This document shows positions 29,563-41,035 of a stretch of 64,000 nt of DNA, one piece after another. The notes under the pieces are model-generated. The model worked only from the letters and a program-made list of their open reading frames with translations. It was not told where the DNA came from and did not search any database. Where the stretch lies: positions 434,001 to 498,000 of the forward strand of contig JALUTQ010000020.1 in NCBI GenBank assembly GCA_032718865.1. The letters are read 5' to 3'. Made by a program: the position numbers and the translations under genes. The DNA is from Tilletia caries (Eukaryota; Basidiomycota; Exobasidiomycetes; Tilletiales; Tilletiaceae). Numbering within the stretch: the first letter of the stretch is position 1; each line of letters starts with the position of its first letter.

Positions 29563-32500
29563 TCATGCTCCTTTGACGGCCAACTCTTCCCTCATTCGAC
29601 GGCGGTTCCAAATGGACAAGAACACCTTCACCAACGCAACGGCATTTTCCTGCTTGGAATAGGAGACCGTCTTCTTGATTCGGGAGAGGCCGGCATTGCC
29701 ACACTCCGCTGCGGAGGAGTAGAGATGCTGGAGTCTTGGATCCGTCCGCATGTATGTAGAAAGGCGACTCGCCCCCGAACAATTCGAATGGCCCTTCTCG
29801 TGCATCTGATCCACCACAAATAGAGTATCTTTGAAGAAGCCTGGCTCACGTCGTAGAGAGTATGGACCTAGCTGGCAGGCAAAGTCGTACACGATGACGG
29901 CAGGAGGTGTGGACCAATGCGTGTAGATGGCGGAGAAGACATCGTTTCGGCCCTCTGCATGAGGGATGACATGGAAACCAACGCAGATGCGATGCGGACA
30001 CCACAACGCCATCAACCCTCCCGTGCGCTTCCGCTTGACGTACTCGTCGTAGAACTTTCGGCATTGCGGGCCAGAAGTCTCGTCGTGCTCGTGAATGGCC
30101 TGCTTCTCGCTCCGCTTTCCACCCACTCCCTCGTCCAAGTGGGGATATGCTGGCCTGGTACGGAGCTGTGGAGTACCGTAAAGGGATCCAGTCTGGGTGT
30201 ATGGCGCATCATCGTTCTGTGGCTGTGTTGGGATGGGGAGGGGTGTCTGGCGTGGTCTCAGCAAGGCAAGCTGATGAGAGATGACATCTGCTGTTGCACT
30301 GAGAAGGAGCTGCAGGTTGGTAAAGAGGGAAAGGTCGCTTGAACGAAGGGAATGGCCGATGAATGCGGACATGGCGTTGCCCAAGAAAGGACAGTGACGG
30401 GAAAGTGTGTTGACGAGATGCGAATATCGTTGAGTGGTGGTGTCCGAACGGCAGACACTGGCGAGCTCGATGAGAGTTGGGCCGATCAAGGGACGACAAA
30501 GCTGAAGCACACCCTCGTTTGCGCTAAACTGCCGGACGAGGTGGTGTAGTGGTGCAGTGAGTCGACGGTCGGATGCGGCTGACAGACACAAAGCAAAAAG
30601 CATCTGCTCGAAGTGACGGGCCCAGAGTGCAATCGGCGCAGCGAACGTGTCGAGCAAGGGTCGAAGGGAGGCTGAGAACGCTGCAAGGAGACCATTACGC
30701 TCCGCTGCGGCGCCGTCATCAAAGGACTGACTGAACGCGTGCGCAGCAGCTCTGAGCGCAGGGTTGGGGAGGAAAGGAATGATGGTTTGGGTTCGAGCAT
30801 TGGTGTTGATGTCGGTTCCGACTGTTGTGGGCGGACGCAGGCGTGTGTGTGTCAAGTTTGAGCTGTAGGCCAGCACAACACCGTCAGCAATGATGATGGA
30901 AGGGCTGGGACCGCATTTGCCACAGGAGAAAGCCACGTCGAGGCTCTGGAGCTGGATGTACGCGAAGTAAAGCTTGACGAAGGTGCTTCGTGCAAGGAAT
31001 TTCTGGCGTGTTCCCGGCGCATGTTGCTCGTAGGCATGCTGTGTGGTGGAACAGAAGGCAGTGAAGGGTGTAGGGGAAGCAAACATCTGAGAAGAGAACG
31101 CGTTCAGCAGCTCGTGCGACACTATCACCGCATTGTTCCAATTGAAGAAGCCATATTCAGAAAGGTCGGGACCGATGCTTCTTTTGTCCCGGCTCTTTCG
31201 ACAGGTGCACGTCTGCGTTTCGATCTGTCTGGCCACGCATCCGGTGCTGAAGTAGATGGCGCAGTCTCGTAGTCGTGTGGGCTCTTCGGGTCTGCTCCAG
31301 GCGCCGCAATCGCACCGGGCATGAGCGCCAAGGGGAAGCAGGCTGGGCAAGGACGTAGCTGGCGTAGGCGTGCGCGGGGCTATGTCCGATGGAAGACGGC
31401 AGAACGGAGGCGGGGGAACGGGAAGGTGGGAGCAGGAGCGGACTTGAACGTGGGCTTGCACGCTTTCATCATTGTCCGCAAGCTCTCGCAGATCGTCTGC
31501 GGGCGCGAATGTCAGGTCAAAGAGTGAAATTGAACGTTGTCAGCACTTCGAAGTGTCTAAGTACACTAAAGCATGGAACCGGAGGCATGATGTATCACAA
31601 CAACAATAGCTCTATATATACTCACCGGTCTCCTCTTGCTCGTCATCTTCATCGTCATTGCCTTCCTCCCCCAGAACGCCAAGTGTCTCTTGCCAAAACT
31701 GTTGAGCCCTGTGTCGATGGACACAAGCGCTAGGAGGCAGAGGGTCGCCGGAACAGTGAGACGCAGAGCAGGTCCATCGCTGAGATGCAATCAGGGAGAC
31801 AATGCAGCGCTTTCCGTCTTGGCTTTGCGCATTGATCGAGGTCCGTGTTGACAACACCGAGAACCATGCTCTTCGACCGCGAAGGTGTGATGCAATCTCT
31901 ATGGCAATTGGATTGGCTACATTCAGAACAGGAAAGAAACAATGGTTAGCGGAACGAAATCCTCAATTCGTGATCACTTTGAATCCGAGGCTTGAGTATC
32001 AAATCGTAATCACCATCTTCTGAAAGGACAGGTTCCTGTTTGAATCTTTCCGAGTTTCGAAGTAGGACGTCTTGATGCGCACAGCGCACGCCGACCTTTC
32101 CCTTGCTGCAGTCGCACGTCGCCATTCGTTCAAGCTGCGTGCCCACCACACCTTCGTAGAGCGTGACATGGTAGAATTGCCCGAGCTGAGTAAATGAAGA
32201 GAAGGAGAGATCAGAACTCCCCACGTGCAGTATTGCTTCCCTCTCGTCGACCGTCGTGCCCTTTGACTGCGCTCACGGCTCAAGCCCCAACCAAGTCCAA
32301 ATCCCAACTCCAGATTCTGTCCAATAACGAAAATTTGATACTCACCTGTGGCAATCCATTCGCGCAGCTCTCAATGGCCCAGCATTTTCTGTCGATCCGA
32401 GCAAGGTGTGCCAGCTTTTCGTTGAAGATCAATTCCGAATACAGATCGACGTCGGTACCAACTTCACAATCAAGCTGTGGTGGGACCGATGGCGGGATAA

Positions 32501-32936
32501 TGGCAGATGCATTTTCAGGTTCCTGCTCATTTGCCCATGTTCCTATGTCGTCGTATTGCTGGTAGCTTTGAAAGTCATCGTGATCCTCGATCCCGGGGTC
32601 GAAGCGCACATGCGTTGTGTCTTCAAAGAGGAGATTGGGCAAAGGCTGGAAGCTGGAAGAGGTAGACGTGCCTGCGCGCGTCTCAGTGCGAGTTTTGGCT
32701 GTGCGATTCCGCTTGCGAGGTGCTCGAATGGAAGAACCGACCAGATTCGGAAGGGACCTGGATGGAAGCGGAAGCAAAGGCGCGGACGAGGGAATAGCAG
32801 AAGGTAGCGTCTCTGCAGGCGCGGTGTAAGCTGGAGGAAGAAAAGGGGTTGCATTGGGTGTATGATCTGTATTTATGGGGAGGAAGGAGGAGCTTGAGTC
32901 AGTCCCACCGTTTTGCGAACCTGCGAAGGAAGCCAT
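29563..32936 (-). CDS. KDZ-type (Kyakuja-Dileera-Zisupton) transposase
   Basis: Four exons on the minus strand, 32936-32346, 32185-31978, 31916-31626 and 31496-29563, give 1,007 residues. The second donor (GTGATC) is non-consensus but keeps phase and is followed by a good branch site. Seen in order: disordered Ser/Thr/Pro N terminus; MATCDCSKGKVGVRCAHQD, a SWIM-like C-x-C...C-x-H; a second cysteine cluster (RWTCSASHCSG...CVHRH); RCDCGAW and CTCRK; then the catalytic core with IIIADGVVLAY (first Asp), GLMALWCPHRICVGFHVIP, VIVYDFACQLG (second Asp), MHEKGHSNCSGA and SSAAECGNAG (Glu). These are signatures of KDZ transposases with associated cysteine clusters in basidiomycetes. All key acidic residues and the frame are intact, so activity is possible. 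Confidence 0.85.
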
Positions 32937-33135
32937 GACTGGCAAGTGGCGGCTGACGGCTGCGGCGGCTGGCAAGACGAATGAGGCAGAGGAACTGCGA
33001 AATGCTGGACAAAGATTCAGTGATGGTGTCGAGTGATGAGCGACGAGGAATGAGTAATGACCGATAGGCGGCGGCCGCTGAGCAGGAGGAAGGGATCTGT
33101 GGTGGAACGTCCTGGTTTGCTGAAACAGCCTCATC

Positions 33136-33386
33136 AAATTTGCCTGCCACCTGGTGGCAGGGAACAGAACCAATTTATTGCTGGCAAAATAGAAGTCTCA
33201 TGGCTGGGACTACAGCCACATTTATATGGAAACCTTTCCGGGATCGATTACACTCGAAGTTTCAGTAGGAAGTGAACGAGGCTTTAAAATTTCCGTTTTA
33301 GCTGTTCTGGCCCAGATTGTGCCTTGTGGGTGCCCCAGATTGAATTACAAGGCATCTACTAGGCGGTGTAACAGGTGCCACAGGTG
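33136..33386 (-). repeat. Right terminal inverted repeat of the KDZ block (both halves contiguous)
   Basis: Inner half about 33136-33270 matches 27560-27668, and outer half 33288-33386 matches 19671-19770, both in reverse. It ends CACAGGTG followed by CCTCCTT. Its outer edge is only 113 bp before the start codon of the BolA-like gene. Confidence 0.85.
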
Positions 33387-33499
33387 CCTCCTTAGCAGGG
33401 AACCTTGGCACTGCAGCGCCGCCTCCCTGCCTGCCCAGTGCCCACCCTTCTCAAATCCTGAGTCGCCAGCTGCCCTTTCCCCTTCCCCCTTCTCCCAAG

Positions 33500-34925
33500 A
33501 TGGTCGTCAGCTCCGCACAGCTCGAAGCAGCCATTCGCTCCAAGATTGACAACGTCTCGACTGTGGTAAGTATATAGACACGGCGGGGCTTCCTGCTCCT
33601 CCCCATATGTACGCACGGGCATCTTATCTTACCCCCCTCCCCCCTTCCCCTGTCCCTCGATTTCTGTCTTCCTGTGAACCTCTGCCAGATTGTTTCCGAC
33701 GTTTCTGGCGGCTGTGGACAGGCTTACGACGTTGTCATTGTCAGCGACGCATTCGAAGGGTGAGTTCTAGCCGTCCTCGGCATTCAGTGCAGGTTGTTGC
33801 ACAAAGGCCATAGCTCTGACCAAGCGTTTCGATCAACCCAGTATTCCAACGCTGAAGCGTCACCGCATGGGTACGTCGGCCAAGTGGCTCTGTGATACGT
33901 GCGCGCGTCTCCTTATGCTGATTCCACCTTCATACAACGCATACATACAGTCAACGACCATCTCAAAGATCAGATTGCCCAACTGCACGCCTTTTCGCAA
34001 ACAACGATGACTACGAAGCAATACACCGCGCGCGCGGCCTCCTCCGATGCAAGCCCAACCGACGCTGCGGCTGCCGCAGCCACTCCCTCGTCCTCACTAC
34101 AGACAGCCCCTATTGCTAGCAGCAAGAAGTCGCACGGCCGGACTCCCTCGGCGATCTCGATCCCGGAGCTGACGCTGACGACGGATGCGGCTGAGTCTGG
34201 GGATGGCGGTGCGGGCGGTAGTGGGTTGGCCAGTGGACAACTGACGCCTAGTAGCAGTGTGAGCGTGGTGGGTGAGACGCCGGCGCCGATACCGCAGAGT
34301 CCGCGCATTTCGCGCTTGCAACTGAGCAAGTTGCAGAGGTGAGTTGGGTCTGGAATTCCCTTGGCATTTAAGCCATTTGACCTGAGTGTATGCGTCGCAG
34401 TTGCTCATTCTCTTTTGCATCTGCCAACTATGGTAGTGTCGAATTCTGGCTCTCGCTGCGCGACTTCCTGGAAGCCCAGTTCGGCGCGGGTGCAGCAGCC
34501 GGTGCACCGGCCGCCTCGCCCTCTCTCGAAGCAGCGCCGACGCTCACGGGCGGCCGAGCTTCGCCTTCGCGCGGCCACTCGCCCAGCAATTCGATCTCGC
34601 TTACGCGTGCACGTGGCGAGCCGGAGGCGGCGCAGGTGTGGGAGAACTTCTTCCTGTCGGCGAAGGATCATCTGAGCGCGAGTGAGATTGCGCGGGTGCG
34701 GGATGTGGTTGGGTGAGTGTGTTGCCATTCGAATGGCAATGAGAAGAAGGGATGTTGTTTTGTGCCATGCTGACCCTCCTCTTTGTCGTATTTCTCCCCG
34801 GGACATGTCGTTTTCTGCTAGGTACACTGCTCAGGTATGTTTGCTCTTCGCTTCATTTTCGACTCAATTCGTTGCCAAGGAGAATACTGACGTGTACGCT
34901 CTTGAATCTACAGGGCGGCGTGTGA
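33500..34925 (+). CDS. BolA2/Fra2-like protein with long C-terminal extension
   Basis: Seven exons: 33500-33565, 33689-33759, 33842-33870, 33951-34338, 34401-34712, 34822-34834, 34914-34925; 296 residues. Residues 1 to about 85 are a BolA domain (LEAAIRSKIDNV, VSGGCGQAYDVVIVSDAFEG, TLKRHRMVNDHLKDQI, LHAFSQTTMT). BolA2 works with monothiol glutaredoxins in cytosolic Fe-S handling and iron sensing. Odd: normal BolA2 ends near this point (about 80-120 residues), but here exon 4 runs on into a Ser/Ala/Pro-rich linker. A folded-looking tail then follows (SVEFWLSLRDFLEAQFG, WENFFLSAKDHLSASE, VRDVVGYTAQGGV). The tail is not a domain I know. A 13-nt exon and a 12-nt last exon finish it. Confidence 0.85.
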
Positions 34926-35533
34926 ATGTTGGCAAGGCATGATCTTCTCAGCGACTCGCGGTCTATGATCCGTCTTGTTCGCGTTGATGCGATGGTTTTT
35001 TGTGTCCTTGTGGATCGGTCTCACTCTCTTCCTCATTGACTACCTCTCCCAATCCAGCATTTGTGTTTCTGCGACGGTGCCTCGCTGGAGATCGAGATTG
35101 GAGACGGGAAGGAAGCGACTTTGATGGGGTGCTGGGTGGGAGTCAACCGTGTCGCGCCACGAGGGCAGAGAGAGCATACATAGCAGCATGGCTGACCGCG
35201 GCTTCCCTTGTCCCTTGCCTGCTTCCACGCTTCGATCCTCGGACCTCTCCGCCCTCCGCACTTCGACGCCCAGCAAGCGGTGGGGAGGGGAGAGTGAGTG
35301 GCCCGTGAGCACTGAGCGGGGGAATGAGGGGTTGTATAAGTGTTCAGATCTGCGTTGTAACTGAGTTGTAATGAGAGACGTCACAACATGATCATCGTGA
35401 TTCGTGAAGTGTCAACTTGGCTCAGTCTGTCCCACCCAGCGACGACGACCACCACCCCCCCTGCGCATCGCATCGCATCGCATCGCTCCCCACCTCCCGC
35501 TCGCTCACTCATCCATTCCCCACAGCAGCAGTC
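34926..35533. other. Intergenic, upstream of the acyl-CoA synthetase gene
   Basis: No gene recognised. A GTATAAG element lies at about 35334-35340, 200 bp before the next start codon. A CATCG-repeat pyrimidine-rich leader (about 35465-35485) precedes it. Confidence 0.5.
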
Positions 35534-38083
35534 ATGGCGCGCACAGCATCCGTCGAAGTCGGGCCCGCCGCTCCCAAGGGCGAAGGCAGGGTCCGCCGCT
35601 CCTACCTCAGCGTCGACAAGCTCACCACCACGCCCTCCGAGGACATCTCCACCATGGTCGACATCTTCTCACACTCCCTCAAAAGTCAGTCTCTCTCCCA
35701 CTCTCTCTATCCTATAGTCTCTACCTGCGCTGACTCTCTTCTTCTTCTATCTGAGCAGACTTCCCTAGCAAACCTGTCATGGGATGGCGTGACATCGTTC
35801 ACACACACGAGGAGGAGAAGGAGATCACCAAGGTCGTCGAAGGCAAGGAGGTCAAGGGTGAGCATTCGTTTTCTCCAATATCTGCGCGGCTTTGCTCTCT
35901 CAGCGTGTTTACACCTTCCTCGCCCGCCCATCAGACAAGAAGAGGTGGACCCTGTATGAGCTTAGCAACTACCAGGTGCGTGCACAAACATCACATCCCC
36001 CGGATCAACTCCCGACGGGTCTGTGCCCCTGTAGACTTCTTCTCACACTTTTTCCCCTTATGATGATACAGTACATGACCTACTCCCAGCTCGACGAGAA
36101 GATCAAGCACACCTCCAGCGGTCTCGCCCACCTCGGACTCGGCCCAGAGACCCGCTTCAACATTTACGCCAGCACCGCTCCGAACTGGCAGCTTCTCGCC
36201 CACTCCTGCTTCCGTCAGGCCATCTGCTTCTGCACCGCCTACGACACCCTCGGCGAGGAAGGTCTCAAGCACTCCATCGTCGAGCCCGATGTCGTCGGCA
36301 TCTTCACCAATGCCGAGTTGCTCGGCACCCTCGCCAGCGTCGTCAGCGAGACTCCCACGCTCAAGTACGTCATCTACGACGGCGTGGCTGACCAGGCCCA
36401 CTTGGACAAGCTCACCAGTGGGGCGGGTGACCGTGAGGGTTTCCGCGCCGTGCACCTCGACGAGCTCATTAAGCTCGGTCAGGAGAACCCGGCTGAGAAC
36501 CGGATCTTGAAGCCGGAGGACACGGCGTGTATTATGTACACCTCGGGTTCGACGGGTGCGCCTAAAGGTGTCATTCTCACGCACGCAAATCTCGTCGCTG
36601 CCGTGGGAGGTATCAAGCTCCTGCTGATCGACCACCTCCGCGCGGACGACACGTACATTGCGTACCTGCCCCTGGCGCACATTCTCGAGTTCATCGTCGA
36701 GTGCGCGATGATCTTCATCGGGCTGCCGATGGGTTACGCCAAGGTGAAGACGCTGACACAGGCCAGTGTGAAGAACTGCGATGGTGACCTGAAAGCGTTC
36801 GCTCCCTCGCTCATGGTCGGTGTTCCCGCGGTGTGGGAGATGGTGCGTAAAGGTGTCCTTGCGAAGGTGAACCAGGCTGGGGGGATCAAGAAGAGTCTGT
36901 TCAACGGGGCGTACACGATCAAGAAGAATAAGGTGCCCGTGCTGAGTAATGTGGCGGATGCGGTTGTGTTTAAGGCGATGAAGGAGCAGACGGGTGGTCG
37001 GCTTCGGCTTGCGCTTAGTGGTGGTGCGGCGATCAGTAAGGAGACGCAGGAGTTCTTGAACTTGACGCTTGTTCAGCTTGTTCAGGGGTACGGTATGACG
37101 GAGTCGTGTGGGTGAGTACCATAGCCCTCTTCTACGACGCGTAGTTTTGGATGTTTGGATTTGAAACTCACCGCCTTTTTTTTATTGATTTACTCACACG
37201 CGTAGCATGTGCGCCATATTGACGCCCGAGTTCTTCACGTCGTACGGCCCCGTCGGTGTTCCCGTGCCCGCGATCGAGATCAAGCTGCAGGACGTCCCCG
37301 ACGCCGGCTACTTCAGCACGAACGACCCTCCGCAGGGTGAGGTTCTGATCCGCGGGCCCGCTGTTACCAAGGGTTACTTCAAGCGGGACGACATCACGAA
37401 GGAGACCATCACCGAGGATGGCTGGCTCATGACGGGCGATGTCGGACAGTGGAACAAGGACGGCACGCTTTCGTTGATTGACCGGAAGAAGAACTTGGTT
37501 AAGCTTTCTGGTGGCGAGGTGAGTTGTCCCCTTCATAAGCTTCTATTTCCTACCGCATGGCTGGGGAAAAAACTGACGAGACTTTTGCTTGCGATGTGGG
37601 ATAGTACATTGCGATTGAGCGACTGGAGTCGACGTACAAGTCGTGCAACCTGGTTGCGAACATCTGCGTGCACGCCAGCTCGGACGCCCGCCAGCCCATG
37701 GCGATCATCTTCCCACGCGAAGACAACCTGCGTTCCGAACTGGGCCGGGACAGCAGCATTGTGTCCGCCGCGGATGCGAAAGATGCCGATCTGGAGGAGC
37801 TTTGCAAGAATGACAAAGTGCGGACGTTGATCCTGAAGCAGGTGAATGCGGTGGGGAAGAAGGCTGGGTTTAAGCCTTTGGAGATCTTGCAGACGATTTT
37901 GTTGTCGCCGGTTGAGTTGCCGTTGACGGCTGCGCAGAAGTTGCAGCGGAAGGAGATTCAGGAGCTGTACAAGGAGCGGATCAACAAGTGAGTTTACTCT
38001 TTCGCTTCTTTGTTGGTGGTTTCTTTATTTTGAAGGAGGCTGACTGTTTCTTACGATGTTCGTCTTGCAGGATCTACCCCTGA
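35534..38083 (+). CDS. Long-chain fatty acid-CoA ligase
   Basis: Seven exons: 35534-35684, 35759-35857, 35935-35975, 36072-37111, 37206-37518, 37605-37987, 38071-38083; 679 residues. The AMP-binding P-loop YTSGSTGAPKGV, the PLAHILEF motif, GYGMTES, GWLMTGDVG and DRKKNLVKLSGGEYIAIERLE are all present. These make up the fatty-acyl-CoA synthetase signature of the Faa1/Faa4 family. The enzyme activates C12-C20 fatty acids with ATP and CoA for lipid synthesis and beta-oxidation. The C terminus (NKIYP) is not a peroxisomal PTS1, so a cytosolic, lipid-droplet or ER location is more likely than matrix import. The last exon encodes only the final four residues and the stop. Confidence 0.93.
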
Positions 38084-39180
38084 ACGCCTTAGGGATCAGT
38101 CTGGCTCGAGGATCGACGGATCGACTCTTTCCTTCGGTTATTTTCCCATTCTATTCCCGGTCGGCGCGATACCTCGTTCTCTTCAAGTTTCTCCCCTCCC
38201 CTTCCTTCGTACGACGCCTCAAGACCTTCCTCTCTCGTTTCCCAACCAGCCCTCTGTGATCGAAGTGTGGGGTGACGATTTCGGCCGCCGCAGATTCCGG
38301 ACATTCATCAACGCGATACCCCCCCACATCCTTCCCTCGAATCTCCAGTCTTCAATCCCGCCACTCCCTCGTCTACTGATTTCTCGAAGACCGGAACGGA
38401 TGCTCGATGGATGGCCGGGACGAGGACTGGGACCCCCCCTCCCAAATCCGGAACCGAGCCGAGCCGAAGTGCACGGCCCCTTGTTCGCTTCTTTTCCCTG
38501 TGGGCGACCGACCTTCGAACTCCTCTTTTCCACTGTCGCGTCCTCTCTTTCTCTCTGTGTTGTTGGTTCTTTTTCTCTTGAGATTTGAGATCACGTCCTT
38601 TTTCCCCTTTTGTGTGCGTGCGTATGTGTGTGTGTGATGTTCTACGGCCGGTGTGGGTGGGATATGAGATTTTCCCTTTGTGTCGGTCGGCCCGCTGTTT
38701 CCCATGAGGCATGAGGGCGGGCGAGTGTTGGTCTTGCCTGGTGAGCGATCAGAGGGGGAGCGGGAAGGGCAGAAGGTGCGCAGGTGGAATCGATCCATAG
38801 GGAAGAGGATTTGGATAGCATAGCATGTAATGGGAACGTGTGCGAGTGTTGATGTGGGTGTGATGGATGGATGTGCTGTGTACATATGGTGTGTGTGTGT
38901 GTGTATGGAAATGCTCGAGCCTCCTCTGTACTCGTACACTCTGTGCTGCTCACCTTGGCTGGCTTGCGGCTTGCGGCTTGCGGCTTGCCTTCCAAAACGC
39001 GGATCGGATCAACCAACACCATCACTCCCTCGCACACCCGCACTCGTTCATCCTTACATCCCTTCCCAGCAGGCGTGAGAAGGCAGCAGTCCATCCCCCA
39101 GGTTCACTCTCGCATTCCTTCCTCCTCCTCCTCCTCCTCCTCCTCCGCCCCCACAGCAGCAGCAGGCAGCAGCATAGAAG
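38084..39180. other. Intergenic with simple repeats
   Basis: No gene recognised. Simple repeats seen: (TG)n at about 38888-38904, a GCTTGCG tandem at about 38962-38988, and (TCC)n at about 39119-39144 just before the SPG1 start. Open frames on either strand consist of low-complexity sequence. Confidence 0.5.
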
Positions 39181-41035
39181 ATGGCATCCTCAGCAGCATC
39201 AGCATCGGCATCGGCATCGGCACCACCAGCATCGTCCTCTTCTTCCTCTTCTTCCTCCTCACAATCGCAGCCGCAGTTAAGCAATGGCGCACAATCACAG
39301 GACGAAGGCGCAGAGCGAAATAGGTCAGTCTTCTCTTTTTCCCCTTCTCCCCTGATTCACGCGACCTCACACTCTCCTTTTCTTCTGCCTTCTTCATTCC
39401 CCTTCCCCTCGCTCTCGTCCCGCTGGCTACTCTCTCGCCCCCCCCCGTCCGCGCACGTCCTGCTCCTCCCTCCCTCCCTCTCGCAATCTCTCGCTCTCGA
39501 ACTCGAACTCGGACCCTTCGCCCGAACCCTGAACACCCCGCCCAACCCTCAATCGCGCCTTCCGCCGCCGTCCCTTCCTCATCCCCTTCCTCATCGAAAA
39601 TCACATTGCCTCGCTTTGCTCGCTCGCCCCCCGCTCCAGCGTCATCATCAAGGTCGGCATGGTTGGCGATTCCCAGATTGGCAAGACGAGCTTGATGGTC
39701 CGATATGTGGAGGGCAGCTTTAATGAGGATTACATCCAGACCTTGGGTGAGTGTTTGTCTGGGTCTCCCCTTTCGTTCCCCTCCTTAGTTTTTTTTACCC
39801 TGGGTTGGGTGGGGGCTCTGTGTTGCTGCGCTTCATACGCCACGCTGTTCTGGCGGAGAGGAATGGCGCGCGCGCGGGTGCCGATGGACTGGTGCTGCGC
39901 GCATGCCCTTCACCCCTTCCACCACTCCCTTGGCGCGCGCAATCGGTGGTGTTGTCCCCCCCTTTACTGACCCCGCTTTACTCTGTCCCTCCCTGTGTCA
40001 AAATCGATGCCACCCCGCCTCCTCCCTCCTCCCTTACAGGTGTCAATTTCATGGAGAAGACCATCAGCATTCGAAACACAGAGATCACATTCAGTATCTG
40101 GGATCTCGGCGGCCAACGAGAGTTCGTCAACATGCTGCCATTAGTCTGGTGAGTGGTCTTCTCCTTGAACCTCCGCCTTCCCTCGATCGCTCGCTCGCGC
40201 TCTCCCGAGCTCAAACTTGGGCTTTATTTGGACTGGAACTGGAACTGACTGACTTGAAATTTGGGCTGGACTGCGCTTCTTTTCTATGACAGTAACGATG
40301 CCGTCGCGATTCTCTTCATGTTCGATCTTTCAAGAAAAAGCACGCTCAATTCCATAAAGGAGTGGTACCGGCAAGCAAGAGGGTTCAACAAGGTATGCGA
40401 CTTTTACTTTCTTGGAGACGTGTAAGGTAGAGGCGCCTACGCGTACTGACGATTCCTCATTTTGCTCCGTGCTACGCGCCTTTTCCTTCTATAGACGGCA
40501 ATTCCGTTCCTAGTAGGGACAAAATACGACCAGTTTGCTACATTCGCGCAAGAGGAGCAGGAGGAGATCACAAAACAGGTCAGTAGAATTACACGCGTCT
40601 CCCGGAAACTTATGCTCGTTCTTGTGGGGACACTGATCTTGGATTCCCCTTTCTATTTCGTTCGATGTCCAACAGGCACGGAGATTCGCACGGGCAATGA
40701 AGGCGCCATTGATATTCTCGTCAACATCACATTCCATCAATGTGCAAAAGATTTTCAAGGTATGTTCTTTGGACCCAGGCGCGCTCCAGCACGTGTCCGC
40801 GGCGGACGGAGGGGGAGAGACTTTGACTGCACCTATGTATTCACTGCTTCTTTCCGTCCCTCTTTCTTACTACAGATCATATTATCGAAAGCGTTCGATC
40901 TGAAGTGCACCATTCCGGAGATCAAGGGCATTGGCGAGCCATTGCTCATCTACGTGAGTTAATGGAATTTGCGAGACGCAGATTGGTGCGCCTTTTGCTC
41001 ACTTGTTGTTCATATATGTATAGGTCGACGTCTGA
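39181..41035 (+). CDS. SPG1: Septum-promoting small GTPase Spg1/Tem1
   Basis: Eight exons: 39181-39323, 39640-39746, 40040-40148, 40293-40392, 40495-40578, 40676-40759, 40876-40953, 41024-41035; 238 residues. Ras-like G motifs: GDSQIGKTS (G1), WDLGGQREF (G3), GTKYDQF (G4), SSTSHSIN (G5). The segment [19 protein letters not shown] is characteristic of Spg1/Tem1, the GTPase heading the septation-initiation/mitotic-exit network at spindle pole bodies. The first 45 residues are an extra Ala/Ser/Pro-rich tail built on GCA/TCC triplet repeats, absent from yeast homologues. If the last donor is not used, reading runs two codons to a TAA instead of VDV-stop, so both forms differ only at the tip. Confidence 0.9.

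Larger units (their letters stand above)
19661..33393. mobile_element. Composite mobile block: KDZ transposon interrupted by a tyrosine-recombinase retroelement
   Basis: The outer ends (19671-19770 and 33288-33386) are about 100-bp inverted repeats, nearly identical. They are flanked by CCTCCTT on both sides (19661-19667 and 33387-33393), with three extra bases (TTA) on the left. At the right end the outer repeat is followed directly by a second repeat segment, about 33136-33270. Its inverted partner lies far inside, at about 27560-27668. The simplest reading is one transposon with terminal repeats of roughly 250 bp whose left repeat was split by a 7.8-kb insertion (about 19771-27555) carrying the RT/recombinase element. 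The transposon proper then comprises the genes at 27887-29530 and 29563-32936. Confidence 0.7.

Noticed and set aside
19661..33393. TET/JBP oxygenase gene accompanying the KDZ transposase
   Set aside because: Looked for because such genes travel with some fungal KDZ elements, but no HxD...H oxygenase pattern was seen.
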